DNA of 64,000 nt from positions 6,014,001 to 6,078,000 of the forward strand of contig NZ_JBBOCJ010000001.1 of the NCBI RefSeq assembly GCF_038002345.1, in the 5' to 3' direction. Origin of the DNA: Paenibacillus sp. FSL M7-0420. Its GTDB lineage: Bacteria; Bacillota; Bacilli; Paenibacillales; Paenibacillaceae. Below the pieces are notes generated by a model, which saw only the letters and a program-made list of their open reading frames with translations, was not told the DNA's origin and did no database searches. The position numbers and the translations under genes were made by a program. Of this stretch, positions 1-7,867 are shown one piece after another (within the stretch, counting starts at the first letter, position 1; each line of letters begins with the position of its first letter).

Positions 1-2
1 TG

Positions 3-107
3 GACAAGCTGGATAACAAAGAAGCTGCCGTGAGCGGACAACTGCTGGAGCCAGAGTTGATTCCCCGGTTATCTTCCAAGCGAAGCGGCGGGGCTGCTGC
101 GGAATAA
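3..107 (+). CDS. LacI-family regulator, C-terminal end only
   Basis: The reading frame is open from the window edge to a TAA at 105-107, giving the last 34 residues of a protein. The tail contains LEPELIPRLSS, which resembles the usual C-terminal strand of LacI/GalR repressors (L-x-P-E-L-I-x-R-x-S). The DNA-binding and most of the ligand-binding domain lie outside the window. A perfect 18-bp LacI-type palindrome sits 47 bp downstream, which fits a LacI-family gene but does not prove autoregulation. The call rests on a short tail only, so it is tentative. Confidence 0.5.
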   Translation, partial: DKLDNKEAAVSGQLLEPELIPRLSSKRSGGAAAE

Positions 108-153
108 CGGAACAGCAAATAGCATATAGCGAAAGTACGGTATCTTCAGTTAA

Positions 154-171
154 AAGGAAACCGGTTTCCTT
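154..171. promoter_or_regulatory. LacI-type operator palindrome
   Basis: AAGGAAACCGGTTTCCTT is a perfect 18-bp palindrome with the GAAAnCGnTTTC core typical of LacI-family operators. It lies just downstream of the LacI-like gene tail, but no convincing gene follows it on either strand. Confidence 0.55.
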
Positions 172-561
172 GAGTTGAAAATACCATGCCCCCTCCTCAA
201 TGTCAACGTGTTCACCCATTTATCATCGACGTATTGATATCTTATAGAAGGCTTTATTTTAACATCAAATCCTGTAGTACAAAAAAAAACGCAGTTCAGT
301 CAAATTATTCACTCTTACTGAACTGCGCTTTAATACATAAGGCCGTATTGGACTTAAGCGGTAACGTCTTTTTGAAAACACCCGCTTTCTGTCGATCGGA
401 CTGAACATGAAGCGAATCAATTTGCTGTAGAGTTATTGATGCCTGATGAATTGCTGTATGAATCTAAGCATGAAAATTCACAGTAAAAGAAGCTGTAGCT
501 ATGTACGGGGTACCCTCAGGATTGGAATAACTAAAAAATTTCTCTTACACCGTTAAAATAG

Positions 562-598
562 AATGATAAAGCGTGCCAATAGTGCACGCTTATCATCC
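562..598 (-). terminator. Hairpin downstream of the 638-991 gene
   Basis: ATGATAAAGCGTGC and GCACGCTTATCAT form an imperfect stem about 40 bp beyond the stop of the minus-strand gene. There is no strong T-tract, so termination is probable rather than certain. Confidence 0.4.
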
Positions 599-637
599 TA
601 GTTGTTAAGAGAATTTTATTTCAAATATAAATCCAAT

Positions 638-991
638 TTACAAGATGTTTCTTGTTGCATCAGCATGGATATCCATTGGTGGGAACAGATTTAACAAGTC
701 CTTTTCATTAAACAGATAAATGTTCTGCCATGTCCCTCCATTTACACTGGCATAAATCTCATATGAAGGGTAACCATCATGAAGACCTTCAATCGAAATC
801 ACAACATTCTTGTGAATCGTAACAAACAGGTGATAATTTACTGCCGGTGCTGCATTAATAAGTGGATCAGCAACATCTCCATCACACACAAATCTGTAGA
901 AATCGGAAGCTCCACCTAAAAGATAAGAGGAATCTACTCCGACTGTAAGGCCGCTCTCGGATGCTTGCGCGGTTTTATGTGTAATATACAT
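638..991 (-). CDS. Unknown protein, DUF3238-like C-terminal domain, probably truncated
   Basis: A 117-residue product with no signal peptide. The part containing NPLI-type, APAVNY, HDGYPSYEIY and NGGTWQNIY motifs resembles, from memory, the C-terminal half of DUF3238 proteins of Bacillales, whose function is unknown. No ribosome site precedes the ATG at 991. The frame also stays open upstream, across the start of the divergent lipoprotein gene. Both facts suggest a 5'-truncated gene rather than a complete one. The family name is a tentative recollection; the alternative is a small orphan protein. Confidence 0.4.
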   Translation of the reverse strand: MYITHKTAQASESGLTVGVDSSYLLGGASDFYRFVCDGDVADPLINAAPAVNYHLFVTIHKNVVISIEGLHDGYPSYEIYASVNGGTWQNIYLFNEKDLLNLFPPMDIHADATRNIL

Positions 992-1023
992 ATATACTAT
1001 GTTAAATTCCGGAGGTAGAAAAA

Positions 1024-1470
1024 TTGAAAAAGTTACTTTTGCTACTGCTACCGTTGCTATTACTTTTTGTATCCTGCAGTTCTAATAAACGCACTCCAAA
1101 TACTTATCTTATTCCAAAAAATTATGTGGGTTGGGTACAGATTATTTATAATCAAGAGGGGTTTAACGCTATCGAAAAGGTTAATGGGAGAAACATTTTT
1201 ACCATTCCTGAATCTGGAGTATTAAAAACATCCACTCCAAGTGCTGAATATGGGGTAGCTATTGATGTATTTTATTATTATGATGAACAAAATACACAGG
1301 AAAAAATAGATGTCGATCAAATGATTCACGCTCACACTATAGGCGACGGCGAGTCGGTTAATAGTTCCGGTAAAATCAAAGGGCCTACGGTGCAGAGCTT
1401 TTTTGTAGGAACAGAAGCTGAGCTCAAAAATACTCCTGATCCTGACTATCCTGTTGAACTAATGAAATAG
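1024..1470 (+). CDS. Small lipoprotein, DUF6843-like
   Basis: A 148-residue secreted lipoprotein of unknown function. The start is TTG at 1024, with GGAGG at 1011-1015 spaced 8 nt away. The N-terminus is KK followed by a long Leu-rich segment and the lipobox FVSC, placing the lipidated Cys near residue 18. The mature part begins with YLIPKNYVGWVQIIYN and has a GVLKTSTP segment, which resembles DUF6843 proteins of Bacillus and Paenibacillus. It has its own terminator downstream and is divergent from the gene ending at 638. The split sigma pair next to it could control it, but no shared promoter was identified. Confidence 0.6.
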   Translation: MKKLLLLLLPLLLLFVSCSSNKRTPNTYLIPKNYVGWVQIIYNQEGFNAIEKVNGRNIFTIPESGVLKTSTPSAEYGVAIDVFYYYDEQNTQEKIDVDQMIHAHTIGDGESVNSSGKIKGPTVQSFFVGTEAELKNTPDPDYPVELMK

Positions 1471-1491
1471 ACTAAAATTAATTTAGCATTT

Positions 1492-1530
1492 AGGCTCATC
1501 CTTAACTGGATGAGCCTATTTATTTTTTCT
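1492..1530 (+). terminator. Rho-independent terminator of the lipoprotein gene
   Basis: AGGCTCATCC and GGATGAGCCT form a perfect 10-bp stem with a 6-nt loop, followed by ATTTATTTTTTCT. It lies 22 bp after the stop at 1470. Confidence 0.85.
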
Positions 1531-1666
1531 ATGGATTTTAATATTAGTAATAATTTATAATAGATAAACAGGAACATATGTTTGCATTTTGGTTGTAATT
1601 AACAAGTATTAAAGTTCCTTTATATATAGAGATATACCAAATTCAGGACTACGGAGGCACATTATT

Positions 1667-2005
1667 ATGAAATCTACTTCGTCTATAGAGTATTACAAGA
1701 GAGAACTTTACCGTATAGCTTGGCGCATTCAACACAAGCAAAGAATTCAGTATAAAAAAGAACTACCATTAAAAATAGAAATGATAAAAAACTCTATATC
1801 AAATGATGAAATTATCGAAAAAATTCACATCAATGAATTACTTGCCTCCCTACCTTCACCCACAGGAAGGAAAATTATATATAAAATCTATATTTTGGAC
1901 ATGACAACATCACAAATTGCAAAAGAGCTTCATATCAGTCAACAGGCGGTGAGTAAATGGAAAAAGAAAATGCTGACCTATCTATATCAGAAGAGGACTT
2001 TATAA
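1667..2005 (+). CDS. Sigma-factor region-4-like HTH protein (SigO-like subunit)
   Basis: A 112-residue basic protein. The C-terminal third (about residues 80-110) contains DMTTSQIAKELHISQQAVSKW, a sigma region 4.2-type helix-turn-helix. No region 2 is present. GGAGG at about 1651 precedes the ATG with long spacing. The next gene starts inside it at 1957 in another frame and resembles the missing core-binding part. This matches the arrangement of the two-subunit sigma factor SigO-RsoA (YvrI-YvrHa) known in Bacillus subtilis; homology here is inferred from domain layout. The coding sequence is A+T-rich compared with the neighbouring metabolic genes, which hints at acquisition. A phage-type transcription activator is the main alternative. 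Confidence 0.5.
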   Translation: MKSTSSIEYYKRELYRIAWRIQHKQRIQYKKELPLKIEMIKNSISNDEIIEKIHINELLASLPSPTGRKIIYKIYILDMTTSQIAKELHISQQAVSKWKKKMLTYLYQKRTL

Positions 2006-2172
2006 AGTTACTAGCTTCAGCTAGGGGAAATGATAAGAAGGCTATATGGAAATTACTCGCATTATTCGAAAAGGACATTCTATATCTCAGTAAATATATG
2101 AGGATGCCCTACGAGGATGCAAAATAAACATTAATAACCGAATTGATTTCACTTTTAAAAAAAGAAACATAG
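1957..2172 (+). pseudogene. RsoA-like sigma region-2 partner with in-frame stop
   Basis: The frame starts with ATG at 1957, overlapping the preceding gene by 49 nt. It begins MEKENADLSISEEDFIKLL and contains KYMRMPYEDAK, resembling the small core-binding partner of SigO-type split sigma factors. TAA at 2125-2127 ends it after 56 codons. The same frame then continues without interruption through TLITELISLLKKET to a TAG at 2170-2172, a natural-looking helix end. A single C-to-T change turning CAA into TAA would explain this. The product is therefore either truncated or made by readthrough. The intact length would be about 71 residues, close to RsoA. Confidence 0.45.
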
Positions 2173-2324
2173 CTTACAAACTCGTAAATCCTGAGATTTT
2201 TAAAGAATAGCAGACGGCTAATAAATATCACAGTAAAAAGGGCCCCGGCCAAGAGCAGTTTGAGCTATTCCTTCACCCACGTTTATGATGTGGGTGTTAT
2301 TGTGAAATCATCGGGGTAGATGCG

Positions 2325-2365
2325 AAACGAAGAACCCTTTCCAGCCCTGGAAGGGTTCTTCGTTT
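2325..2365. terminator. Bidirectional terminator
   Basis: AAACGAAGAACCCTT and AAGGGTTCTTCGTTT form a perfect 15-bp inverted repeat with an 11-nt loop. Flanking A and T tracts serve both strands. It overlaps the stop codon of the esterase gene on the minus strand. A smaller hairpin (CACCCAC/GTGGGTG) lies at 2274-2296. Confidence 0.8.
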
Positions 2366-3035
2366 ACCCGGAATCGCCGGCGCGGCGGATAAACCGGAGC
2401 ACTTCATCCATCATGGCGGGACTCTCCGCGCTATGGCAGACCATATGTCCGCTTTGCTCCATAATCAGCACCTGTCTGCGTTCCGAGGGAATCGTCTGCC
2501 GGAGATAGTCCGCACTTTTGAATTTCACCAGATGATCCCGCCTGCCCTGTACAATGAAGGTCGGCACCTCCAGCTGCGGGTAGACCTCGAAGCTCTCACG
2601 AACCAGCCGCTGGAACTCCCGTGTGGCCCTCATGGGTGTAGAACCCCATTTGCTGAGATAATTCCTGAGCATCTCCGGGCGGACCAGCGTACGCAGAATC
2701 TCGGCCGGGTTGAGCGGATACACCGGGGTTGACAATAAGGTGAGCGACTGAATCCTGGAAGAATATTGAACCGATAGCCGCGACGCAATCAGCGCTCCGG
2801 TAGAGAAGCCGATCAGATGTACTTTGTCGGAGCTTGAGAATAGCTGCTTCAGTTCCTCCTCGGCGCTTAGCTGCCAGTCCCCCCGGCTTGAATGGAGCAG
2901 CTCCCTTCTGCCGCCTCCATGTCCATGCAGGGTAAACATTCTGGACACATAACCGTTCGCCTCCAGAAACTGCGCAAGCGGAGAAATCTCGTATTCGCCT
3001 CCGGTGAAGCCGTGTATAAACAGACAGCGCTCCAT
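2364..3035 (-). CDS. Alpha/beta hydrolase, carboxylesterase type
   Basis: A 223-residue cytoplasmic esterase/lipase of the alpha/beta-hydrolase fold, probably acting on short-chain carboxylic esters. The oxyanion-loop motif HGFTGG is at residues 8-13, the nucleophile elbow GFSTG at 76-80 (Ser78), the acid probably Asp167 in GRRDHLV and the base His197 in SGHMV. All triad members are present and the length is usual for the EST30-like group. The start was set at 3035 because GGGGAGGAGG lies just upstream of it; the longer frame to 3068 would include the ribosome site. It is a single gene with a bidirectional terminator. The physiological substrate cannot be told from sequence. Confidence 0.8.
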   Translation of the reverse strand: MERCLFIHGFTGGEYEISPLAQFLEANGYVSRMFTLHGHGGGRRELLHSSRGDWQLSAEEELKQLFSSSDKVHLIGFSTGALIASRLSVQYSSRIQSLTLLSTPVYPLNPAEILRTLVRPEMLRNYLSKWGSTPMRATREFQRLVRESFEVYPQLEVPTFIVQGRRDHLVKFKSADYLRQTIPSERRQVLIMEQSGHMVCHSAESPAMMDEVLRFIRRAGDSG

Positions 3036-3207
3036 GCTTCCTCCTCCCCAATCCTCTAATTCATCCATTTATAGAAAAATAAACCTTAGTCACCTTGAAG
3101 TCAAGTGGGCTCGGCTCTGCCGTGCTCTAAGCGGCGGTACCGTTTCAGCAAGAAATAGAAGGATGTCTAGCGTGAAACAGCTATAGAGGTGCTTAAGCAC
3201 CGGCCTG

Positions 3208-3786
3208 CTATCTCTCCCACCAGTTCAGGCTTAACGCAGATATAATTGTCCCGACTGCCGCGCTTGAGGAGCTTACGCTGATGCTGATGACATTGTTCGG
3301 AGGGACAATAATGCTGCCGGTAAAAGCCGGGCTGAACACTCCCGGCGCAATCTGAACATTCGCCAGCACAGTGCCCCCGGAAATAGCTGCGGTGGAGGAT
3401 TGGACCGTCATGCTGCTTGCTGCCGTGCTGGCCAGATTATTATTCACCGGCGTCACCGTGGACGGCGAAGAAATCGTGCCTCCCTTGACAATGCTAAAGC
3501 TGCCAGAGATTGAGGTCAGCACCGAGGTGCCGCCGATACTGCCGCTGATCCGGGACAGATACAAGGTCCGGCCGCTGCCCGCAGGATTACTGATGCGGAC
3601 TGAAATAACAGCCGAGAGAAGCGACAGCACGATCGTTGCTGAATTCGAGGCATTCGCCGAGAATAATACGGCTGCCTGCGAAGCGCTCATCTCAGGCGGG
3701 GCGCTGATATCCGGGGCACGGAAGGTATTCGTCATTTCCACATAGACCGGCTGGTCATTGTCATTGATTACATAATTATTGGGCAT
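3208..3786 (-). CDS. Putative spore-surface protein, paralogue A
   Basis: A 192-residue protein beginning MPNNYVINDNDQPVYVE, rich in Ser, Thr, Ala, Val and Ile, with no signal peptide and no charged core. It contains NPAGSGRTLYLSRI and ends NWWER. It is clearly paralogous to the next gene upstream, which has NPGGSGRTLYISRI and ends ISWWEF. The beta-rich pattern and the neighbouring repeat protein and glycosyltransferases suggest a structural spore-coat or exosporium-like protein; that role is inference. GAAGGAG precedes the ATG at 3786. The two genes are co-directional with a 23-bp gap and probably co-transcribed. Confidence 0.6.
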   Translation of the reverse strand: MPNNYVINDNDQPVYVEMTNTFRAPDISAPPEMSASQAAVLFSANASNSATIVLSLLSAVISVRISNPAGSGRTLYLSRISGSIGGTSVLTSISGSFSIVKGGTISSPSTVTPVNNNLASTAASSMTVQSSTAAISGGTVLANVQIAPGVFSPAFTGSIIVPPNNVISISVSSSSAAVGTIISALSLNWWER

Positions 3787-3809
3787 GGTTCATCCCTTCT
3801 CCTTCCGCT

Positions 3810-4346
3810 CTAAAATTCCCACCAGCTGATGTTGCCTGTTGCCGAAGTGCTCCCTGACGCAATCGTTACCGATATCGTGAGCGAGTTGCCGGGCGGCAGA
3901 ATAATCCTGCCGTCCATATTAAGGATGACCGGACCTATAGCCAGCAGCATCGACATTAATGTCGCCGGGGAGCCTGTAGGTGCAGCCGTAGCGGTCCGGG
4001 CAGTACTGACGCTTGTGACCGCACTCCCGAAGTTATAGTTAACCGGAGTGACCGCCATGCCCCCCACCGTTGCATTACGCAGCAAGGTTAAGGTGACCGA
4101 CGCTGTTCCCGTGCTTGCGATGATGCGGGAGATATACAAGGTACGTCCGCTGCCGCCAGGATTAGCTATCTGCATGACAAGCGGGGTTGAAGTACCCACC
4201 GTGGAGGCAAAAGGAATCCCAAACAATAAGCCTGACATCGCGGCTCCCGCTTCAGGCAGAGTGTCGATCCCGGGTGCAATATAGGTGTTCACCTGCTCGG
4301 TATACAGCGGCTGGCTATTCTGGTTAAACACAGTCTCATTTGGCAT
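3810..4346 (-). CDS. Putative spore-surface protein, paralogue B
   Basis: A 178-residue paralogue of the gene at 3208-3786: same MPN start, a shared YTEQVNTY/YVEMTNTF-type segment near residue 15, a GSGRTLYISRI block in the middle and a C-terminal WWE. No signal peptide or membrane segment was found, as expected for proteins assembled on the spore from the mother cell. GAAGGAGTGAGA precedes the ATG. It is divergent from the repeat protein at 4620. Function is unknown; the surface role is inferred from composition and neighbours. Confidence 0.6.
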   Translation of the reverse strand: MPNETVFNQNSQPLYTEQVNTYIAPGIDTLPEAGAAMSGLLFGIPFASTVGTSTPLVMQIANPGGSGRTLYISRIIASTGTASVTLTLLRNATVGGMAVTPVNYNFGSAVTSVSTARTATAAPTGSPATLMSMLLAIGPVILNMDGRIILPPGNSLTISVTIASGSTSATGNISWWEF

Positions 4347-4619
4347 ATTCTCACTCCTTCTGTCGGTCTAGCATATTTTCATAGTATGCGAAGCTGTCCG
4401 GCAGGTTGTTTGGCGGCTGCGTATTTTTGCAGAGTTAACCCAGTCATTCTCTTAAAAGCTCCATATCCTAATATCACACCATTCGAATGGTCCTGCCCAA
4501 CTCATGCTTCTCTCTATTAACCCGGCAGCCTATACATGCTTATGGACCCAGACGACGGTTTGGGTCTTTTCATGAGCAGGCTGACGGTAGAAATTGCCCA
4601 CAGAAAGGATGACTCTATT

Positions 4620-5636
4620 TTGCCAAATTTCAGTTCATTTCAGGCGAATCCGGATAATTTGCGCACACTTATTTTTGGCCGGGACCCCTCGACCCTGATC
4701 GACCGGCCGCTAACCACGGATGCCAGCGGGAATCTGACCACCGTCATCTTGAACGGCACCATCTCTAGCATACTTGGCACGACTATTACTGCTGGTACAT
4801 TAACCTCGGCCGGTACAATCACGAACATCCTTGCGGGTACAATTACTAGTGTGCTTGGTGCGACTATTACTGCTGGTACATTAACATCTGCGGGTACAGT
4901 GACTAACCTGTTAGACGGTACGATTACTAGTGTGCTTGGCGCGACTATTACTGCTGGTACATTAACATCTGCGGGTACAGTGACTAACCTCTTAGACGGT
5001 ACAATTACTAGTGTGCTTGGTGCGACTATTACTGCTGGTACTCTATCATCTGCTGGTACGGTTACGAACATCCTTGCCGGTACGATTACTAGCGTGCTTG
5101 GTGCGACTATTACTGCCGGTACATTAACATCTGCGGGTACAGTGACTAACCTCTTAGACGGTACGATTACTAGTGTGCTTGGCGCGACTATTACTGCTGG
5201 TACATTAACATCTGCTGGTACAGTGACTAACCTCTTAGACGGTACGATTACTAGTGTGCTTGGCGCGACTATTACTGCCGGTACGCTGAGCAGCGTAACC
5301 TCTATTTCCCAGCGCAGCTTTATTGAGCTGCCTACTAGCGCAATTGCCACCTCAGATACCTATACGCCTCTACCAGCCAACAATACTAGCGTCCTTGGCA
5401 CCTATTCCTACTTCATTGTGAATACCGGAGCCAATCCGGTAAATACACGGGTCGAGATCAGCGCAGACGGAACCAACTATTTCGTCGATACGACCGGAGA
5501 CAATCCGCTGCCGGCAGGTTCTGTAGACGTTATTGTGCCTGCCCGGTTCCTGAAATACACCCGCCTCTCCTATCAATCCGCCACGCCGGGCGCAGCTTCT
5601 ACGCTTAATGTTATTTTTGATGCACAAGGAACGTAA
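4620..5636 (+). CDS. DUF6385-like surface protein with 27-residue tandem repeats
   Basis: A protein of about 338 residues. The N-terminus (PNFSSFQANPDN) and the C-terminal domain (from SFIELPTSAIATSDTYTPL to the end) resemble DUF6385 proteins of Paenibacillus. Between them are six full and one partial 27-residue repeats built on GTITSVLGATITAG, giving a regular Thr/Ser/Gly beta pattern that may fold as a beta-helix. The start was put at TTG 4620, behind AAAGGATGAC. The upstream ATG at 4536 lies next to a small hairpin with a T-tract (4546-4570) and lacks a ribosome site. The Thr-rich repeats would be natural acceptors for the three glycosyltransferases encoded downstream, which is inference. 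Confidence 0.65.
   Translation: MPNFSSFQANPDNLRTLIFGRDPSTLIDRPLTTDASGNLTTVILNGTISSILGTTITAGTLTSAGTITNILAGTITSVLGATITAGTLTSAGTVTNLLDGTITSVLGATITAGTLTSAGTVTNLLDGTITSVLGATITAGTLSSAGTVTNILAGTITSVLGATITAGTLTSAGTVTNLLDGTITSVLGATITAGTLTSAGTVTNLLDGTITSVLGATITAGTLSSVTSISQRSFIELPTSAIATSDTYTPLPANNTSVLGTYSYFIVNTGANPVNTRVEISADGTNYFVDTTGDNPLPAGSVDVIVPARFLKYTRLSYQSATPGAASTLNVIFDAQGT
4755..5290 (+). repeat. 81-bp in-frame tandem repeats
   Basis: Six consecutive 81-bp units start at 4755, 4836, 4917, 4998, 5079 and 5160, with a partial seventh from 5241. Units 2, 3, 5 and 6 are nearly identical at DNA level and encode the same peptide; unit 1 is the most diverged. This indicates recent expansion by slippage or recombination. 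Confidence 0.9.
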
Positions 5637-5794
5637 GTATAGTTTCCGTCATACGATGCAAAAGCCAAGAGTGCATGGGTACCCATGTACTCTTTCCTGT
5701 GCGGTATTCCGCATCTACATATGACGGCAGCGGCTTTACATGCTCATTTTGCAGAATACCCGGAGGAACTAAGGCCCGCGAAGGAGGAACGATC

Positions 5795-7867
5795 TTGAAT
5801 CCATATGCCAAACCTACACTCGGCGTACAGCTCATTGTCAACAATGAAGCCGAGCTGCTCCCACGTTGCCTAGCTAGTCTGCAGGGCGCCGATGAAATCA
5901 TAGTGGTCGATACCGGCTCCACGGACCAGTCCGTGGAAATCGCCCGGAGGTACGGGGCAACGATCATTGAAGCCCAGTGGAACCACCATTTCTCAGAGGC
6001 ACGCAATACCGGTCTCTCCCATGCAGCCAGCAGCTGGATACTGGTCCTCGATGCCGATGAAATCCTTCAGACTTCCATAGAGTCAATTAAGGAGATTCTC
6101 GGAGACAGCACAGCTGAAGCCTACACAGTGCGTATAGAGAACCTGCTGGGAAGCAGGCCGGAGGATCGTCTGTATCACCATCCTGTGCGGCTGTTCCGGG
6201 GTGGGCAGGGCTATCTTTTCAGCGGAAGAATTCATGAAAGTGTAGAGTCCTCTATTCTCACAAAACATGGGTCCGCCGCCATCGTGGCCAGTCCAATAGA
6301 GATTCTTCACTTCGGCTACCTGCCCCCGGTCATGAGCGCCAAGCATAAAGTCAGCCGCAACGAGCAGCTGCTGCGTCTTGCGCTTGCAGAAGAGCCTGAC
6401 GATGTGTTCGCCCGTTATAATCTGGCGGTCACCTGCTGTCAGGATGGAAGACTGGAGGAAGCCGGAGAACTGCTGCGCCAGAGTCTTACTCTCGCTCCGC
6501 TTCAAGCCTCTTACCGTCCCTCGATCATTCGCGATCTGTGCAAAATCGATCTGGCCGCCGGTCATGTAAAAGCGGTCGACAGCCTGCTGACCCGCGAGCT
6601 GACACGTTATGGAGATTATCCCGACCTGCATTACATGCAGGGCCAGTCCTGGGAGTGCCAAGGACTATATGAACGCGCCGTCCAGTCTTACCAGCACGCC
6701 ATAGATACCTCGTCTGCCCCGGCTCCGCGCAGAGCCTACGTCACCGAACAGGGCATGGACAGCTTCCGCCCGCTGCACCGGATGGGGGTCATCTTCCAGC
6801 AGCTCGGGAAGCAGAAGGAGGCCGCGCAGTTGTTCCATCGTGCGCTCCAGCAGCACTCTCTGTATCTCCCCGCTCTGGAGGGGATCGCCTCTGCTTTTCA
6901 GGAGCTGGAGGTGCCAGAGGGAGAGATTGCCGCGCTGTTGATACAGCTGACCGGTACAGCGCAGCGTGCTGCGAGAACCGCAATGATCGGTACTTTATAT
7001 CAGTTGGGCGCTTATAAGACGATTGCAGAGCTGCCGTCCGCGGTCTGCCCGCTGGAAGAGGACACCTTGCTGTTCCTGCTGTCTTCCTGGATCATTACCG
7101 AAAAATATCATTCGTTCAGGAAGACAGCCGCCAAGCTGCGGGCCGGCACTCTACAGCTCTCAGCCGGAGGATTGGACACAGAAACGCTGCGGCAGCTATG
7201 GCTCCTTGAAGCCATGATGACATGGGAGCTGGGCGAGGAGCTGCAAGAGGAGTTGTGGCTGCAATCACCTGCGGAGGTGCGTTCCGCATTGCTGGAGATC
7301 GACGCAAGGTTGTCGTCCGATAGTGCCGTGCAGCAAGCGGAGTTCGCCGCCTTCGGGGAATCCGCTCTGCTTGCCGAGGTGATCCGGCTCGCTGTGAAGC
7401 ACCAGTTCATCGCGCTGGGCAAGCGGCTGGTTGAACGCTTCCCGGCACATACAAGCACTCTGGCAGAAGCGCTCTATGAGGAAGGCTGGCGTGCGGAGGC
7501 GGGGGAACTGTTCATCGGCCTTGCAGGCAGCAAAGAAGCTTCAGGCGCAACCCTCCGGTATCTCGGAGAACTGCTCATCGATAACGGGCATTATGCGGAA
7601 GCTGCCGGCTGGTACCGGCTTGCCCTGGGGGAATCCCCTGCAGACGATGCAGTTAGCACCGGACTGGCGCTCTGTTATCTGCATCTGGCAGAGCAGCGTC
7701 TCGCAGAAGCTGTAGAACGTCTCCAGGGGATGGGACAGCCGGTTCAGGGTCCGCTTCAGGAGGACAGGGCAGCGGTTGCCCAATCCATCTCTGTGCTGCG
7801 CTGCACCCCCTGGCATACGAAGTGGAATTACACGCAGCGGCAGAGAGGAGCGGATCTGAGCTTATGA
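5795..7867 (+). CDS. Family 2 glycosyltransferase with TPR region (1 of 3)
   Basis: A 690-residue protein. Residues 8-100 form a GT-A nucleotide-sugar-binding half: VNNEAELLPRCL, EIIVVDTGSTD (about 34-44) and the metal-binding LDADE with Asp86 and Asp88. It resembles the WaaE/SunS-like group. Residues from about 200 are helical TPR-like repeats that could hold a protein acceptor. The start is TTG at 5795 behind AAGGAGG at 5782-5788; the frame extends upstream to 5675 without a ribosome site. It overlaps the next gene by ATGA. It presumably transfers a sugar to the neighbouring surface proteins. Donor and acceptor are unknown. Confidence 0.8.
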   Translation: MNPYAKPTLGVQLIVNNEAELLPRCLASLQGADEIIVVDTGSTDQSVEIARRYGATIIEAQWNHHFSEARNTGLSHAASSWILVLDADEILQTSIESIKEILGDSTAEAYTVRIENLLGSRPEDRLYHHPVRLFRGGQGYLFSGRIHESVESSILTKHGSAAIVASPIEILHFGYLPPVMSAKHKVSRNEQLLRLALAEEPDDVFARYNLAVTCCQDGRLEEAGELLRQSLTLAPLQASYRPSIIRDLCKIDLAAGHVKAVDSLLTRELTRYGDYPDLHYMQGQSWECQGLYERAVQSYQHAIDTSSAPAPRRAYVTEQGMDSFRPLHRMGVIFQQLGKQKEAAQLFHRALQQHSLYLPALEGIASAFQELEVPEGEIAALLIQLTGTAQRAARTAMIGTLYQLGAYKTIAELPSAVCPLEEDTLLFLLSSWIITEKYHSFRKTAAKLRAGTLQLSAGGLDTETLRQLWLLEAMMTWELGEELQEELWLQSPAEVRSALLEIDARLSSDSAVQQAEFAAFGESALLAEVIRLAVKHQFIALGKRLVERFPAHTSTLAEALYEEGWRAEAGELFIGLAGSKEASGATLRYLGELLIDNGHYAEAAGWYRLALGESPADDAVSTGLALCYLHLAEQRLAEAVERLQGMGQPVQGPLQEDRAAVAQSISVLRCTPWHTKWNYTQRQRGADLSL

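Larger units (their letters stand above)
108..637. other. Gene-free stretch with operator and two hairpins
   Basis: About 530 bp without a convincing gene. It holds the operator at 154-171, a hairpin at 290-327 (arms CGCAGTTCAGT and ACTGAACTGCG, with an A-tract at 281-289, so a possible minus-strand terminator), and a hairpin at 562-598. A 72-codon frame at 186-404 has no ribosome site or recognisable features and was not called. Confidence 0.6.

Noticed and set aside
186..404. 72-codon gene after the orphan operator
   Set aside because: No ribosome site, no recognisable sequence, and it runs through a strong hairpin at 290-327.
4546..4570. Terminator upstream of the repeat-protein gene
   Set aside because: The stem is only six pairs (GACCCA/TGGGTC) with TTTT. 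It was used only as an argument against the ATG at 4536.
4640..5350. Minus-strand 236-codon frame with VPAVIVAPSTL repeats
   Set aside because: It is the antisense shadow of the 81-bp repeats in the DUF6385-like gene and lacks a start signal.
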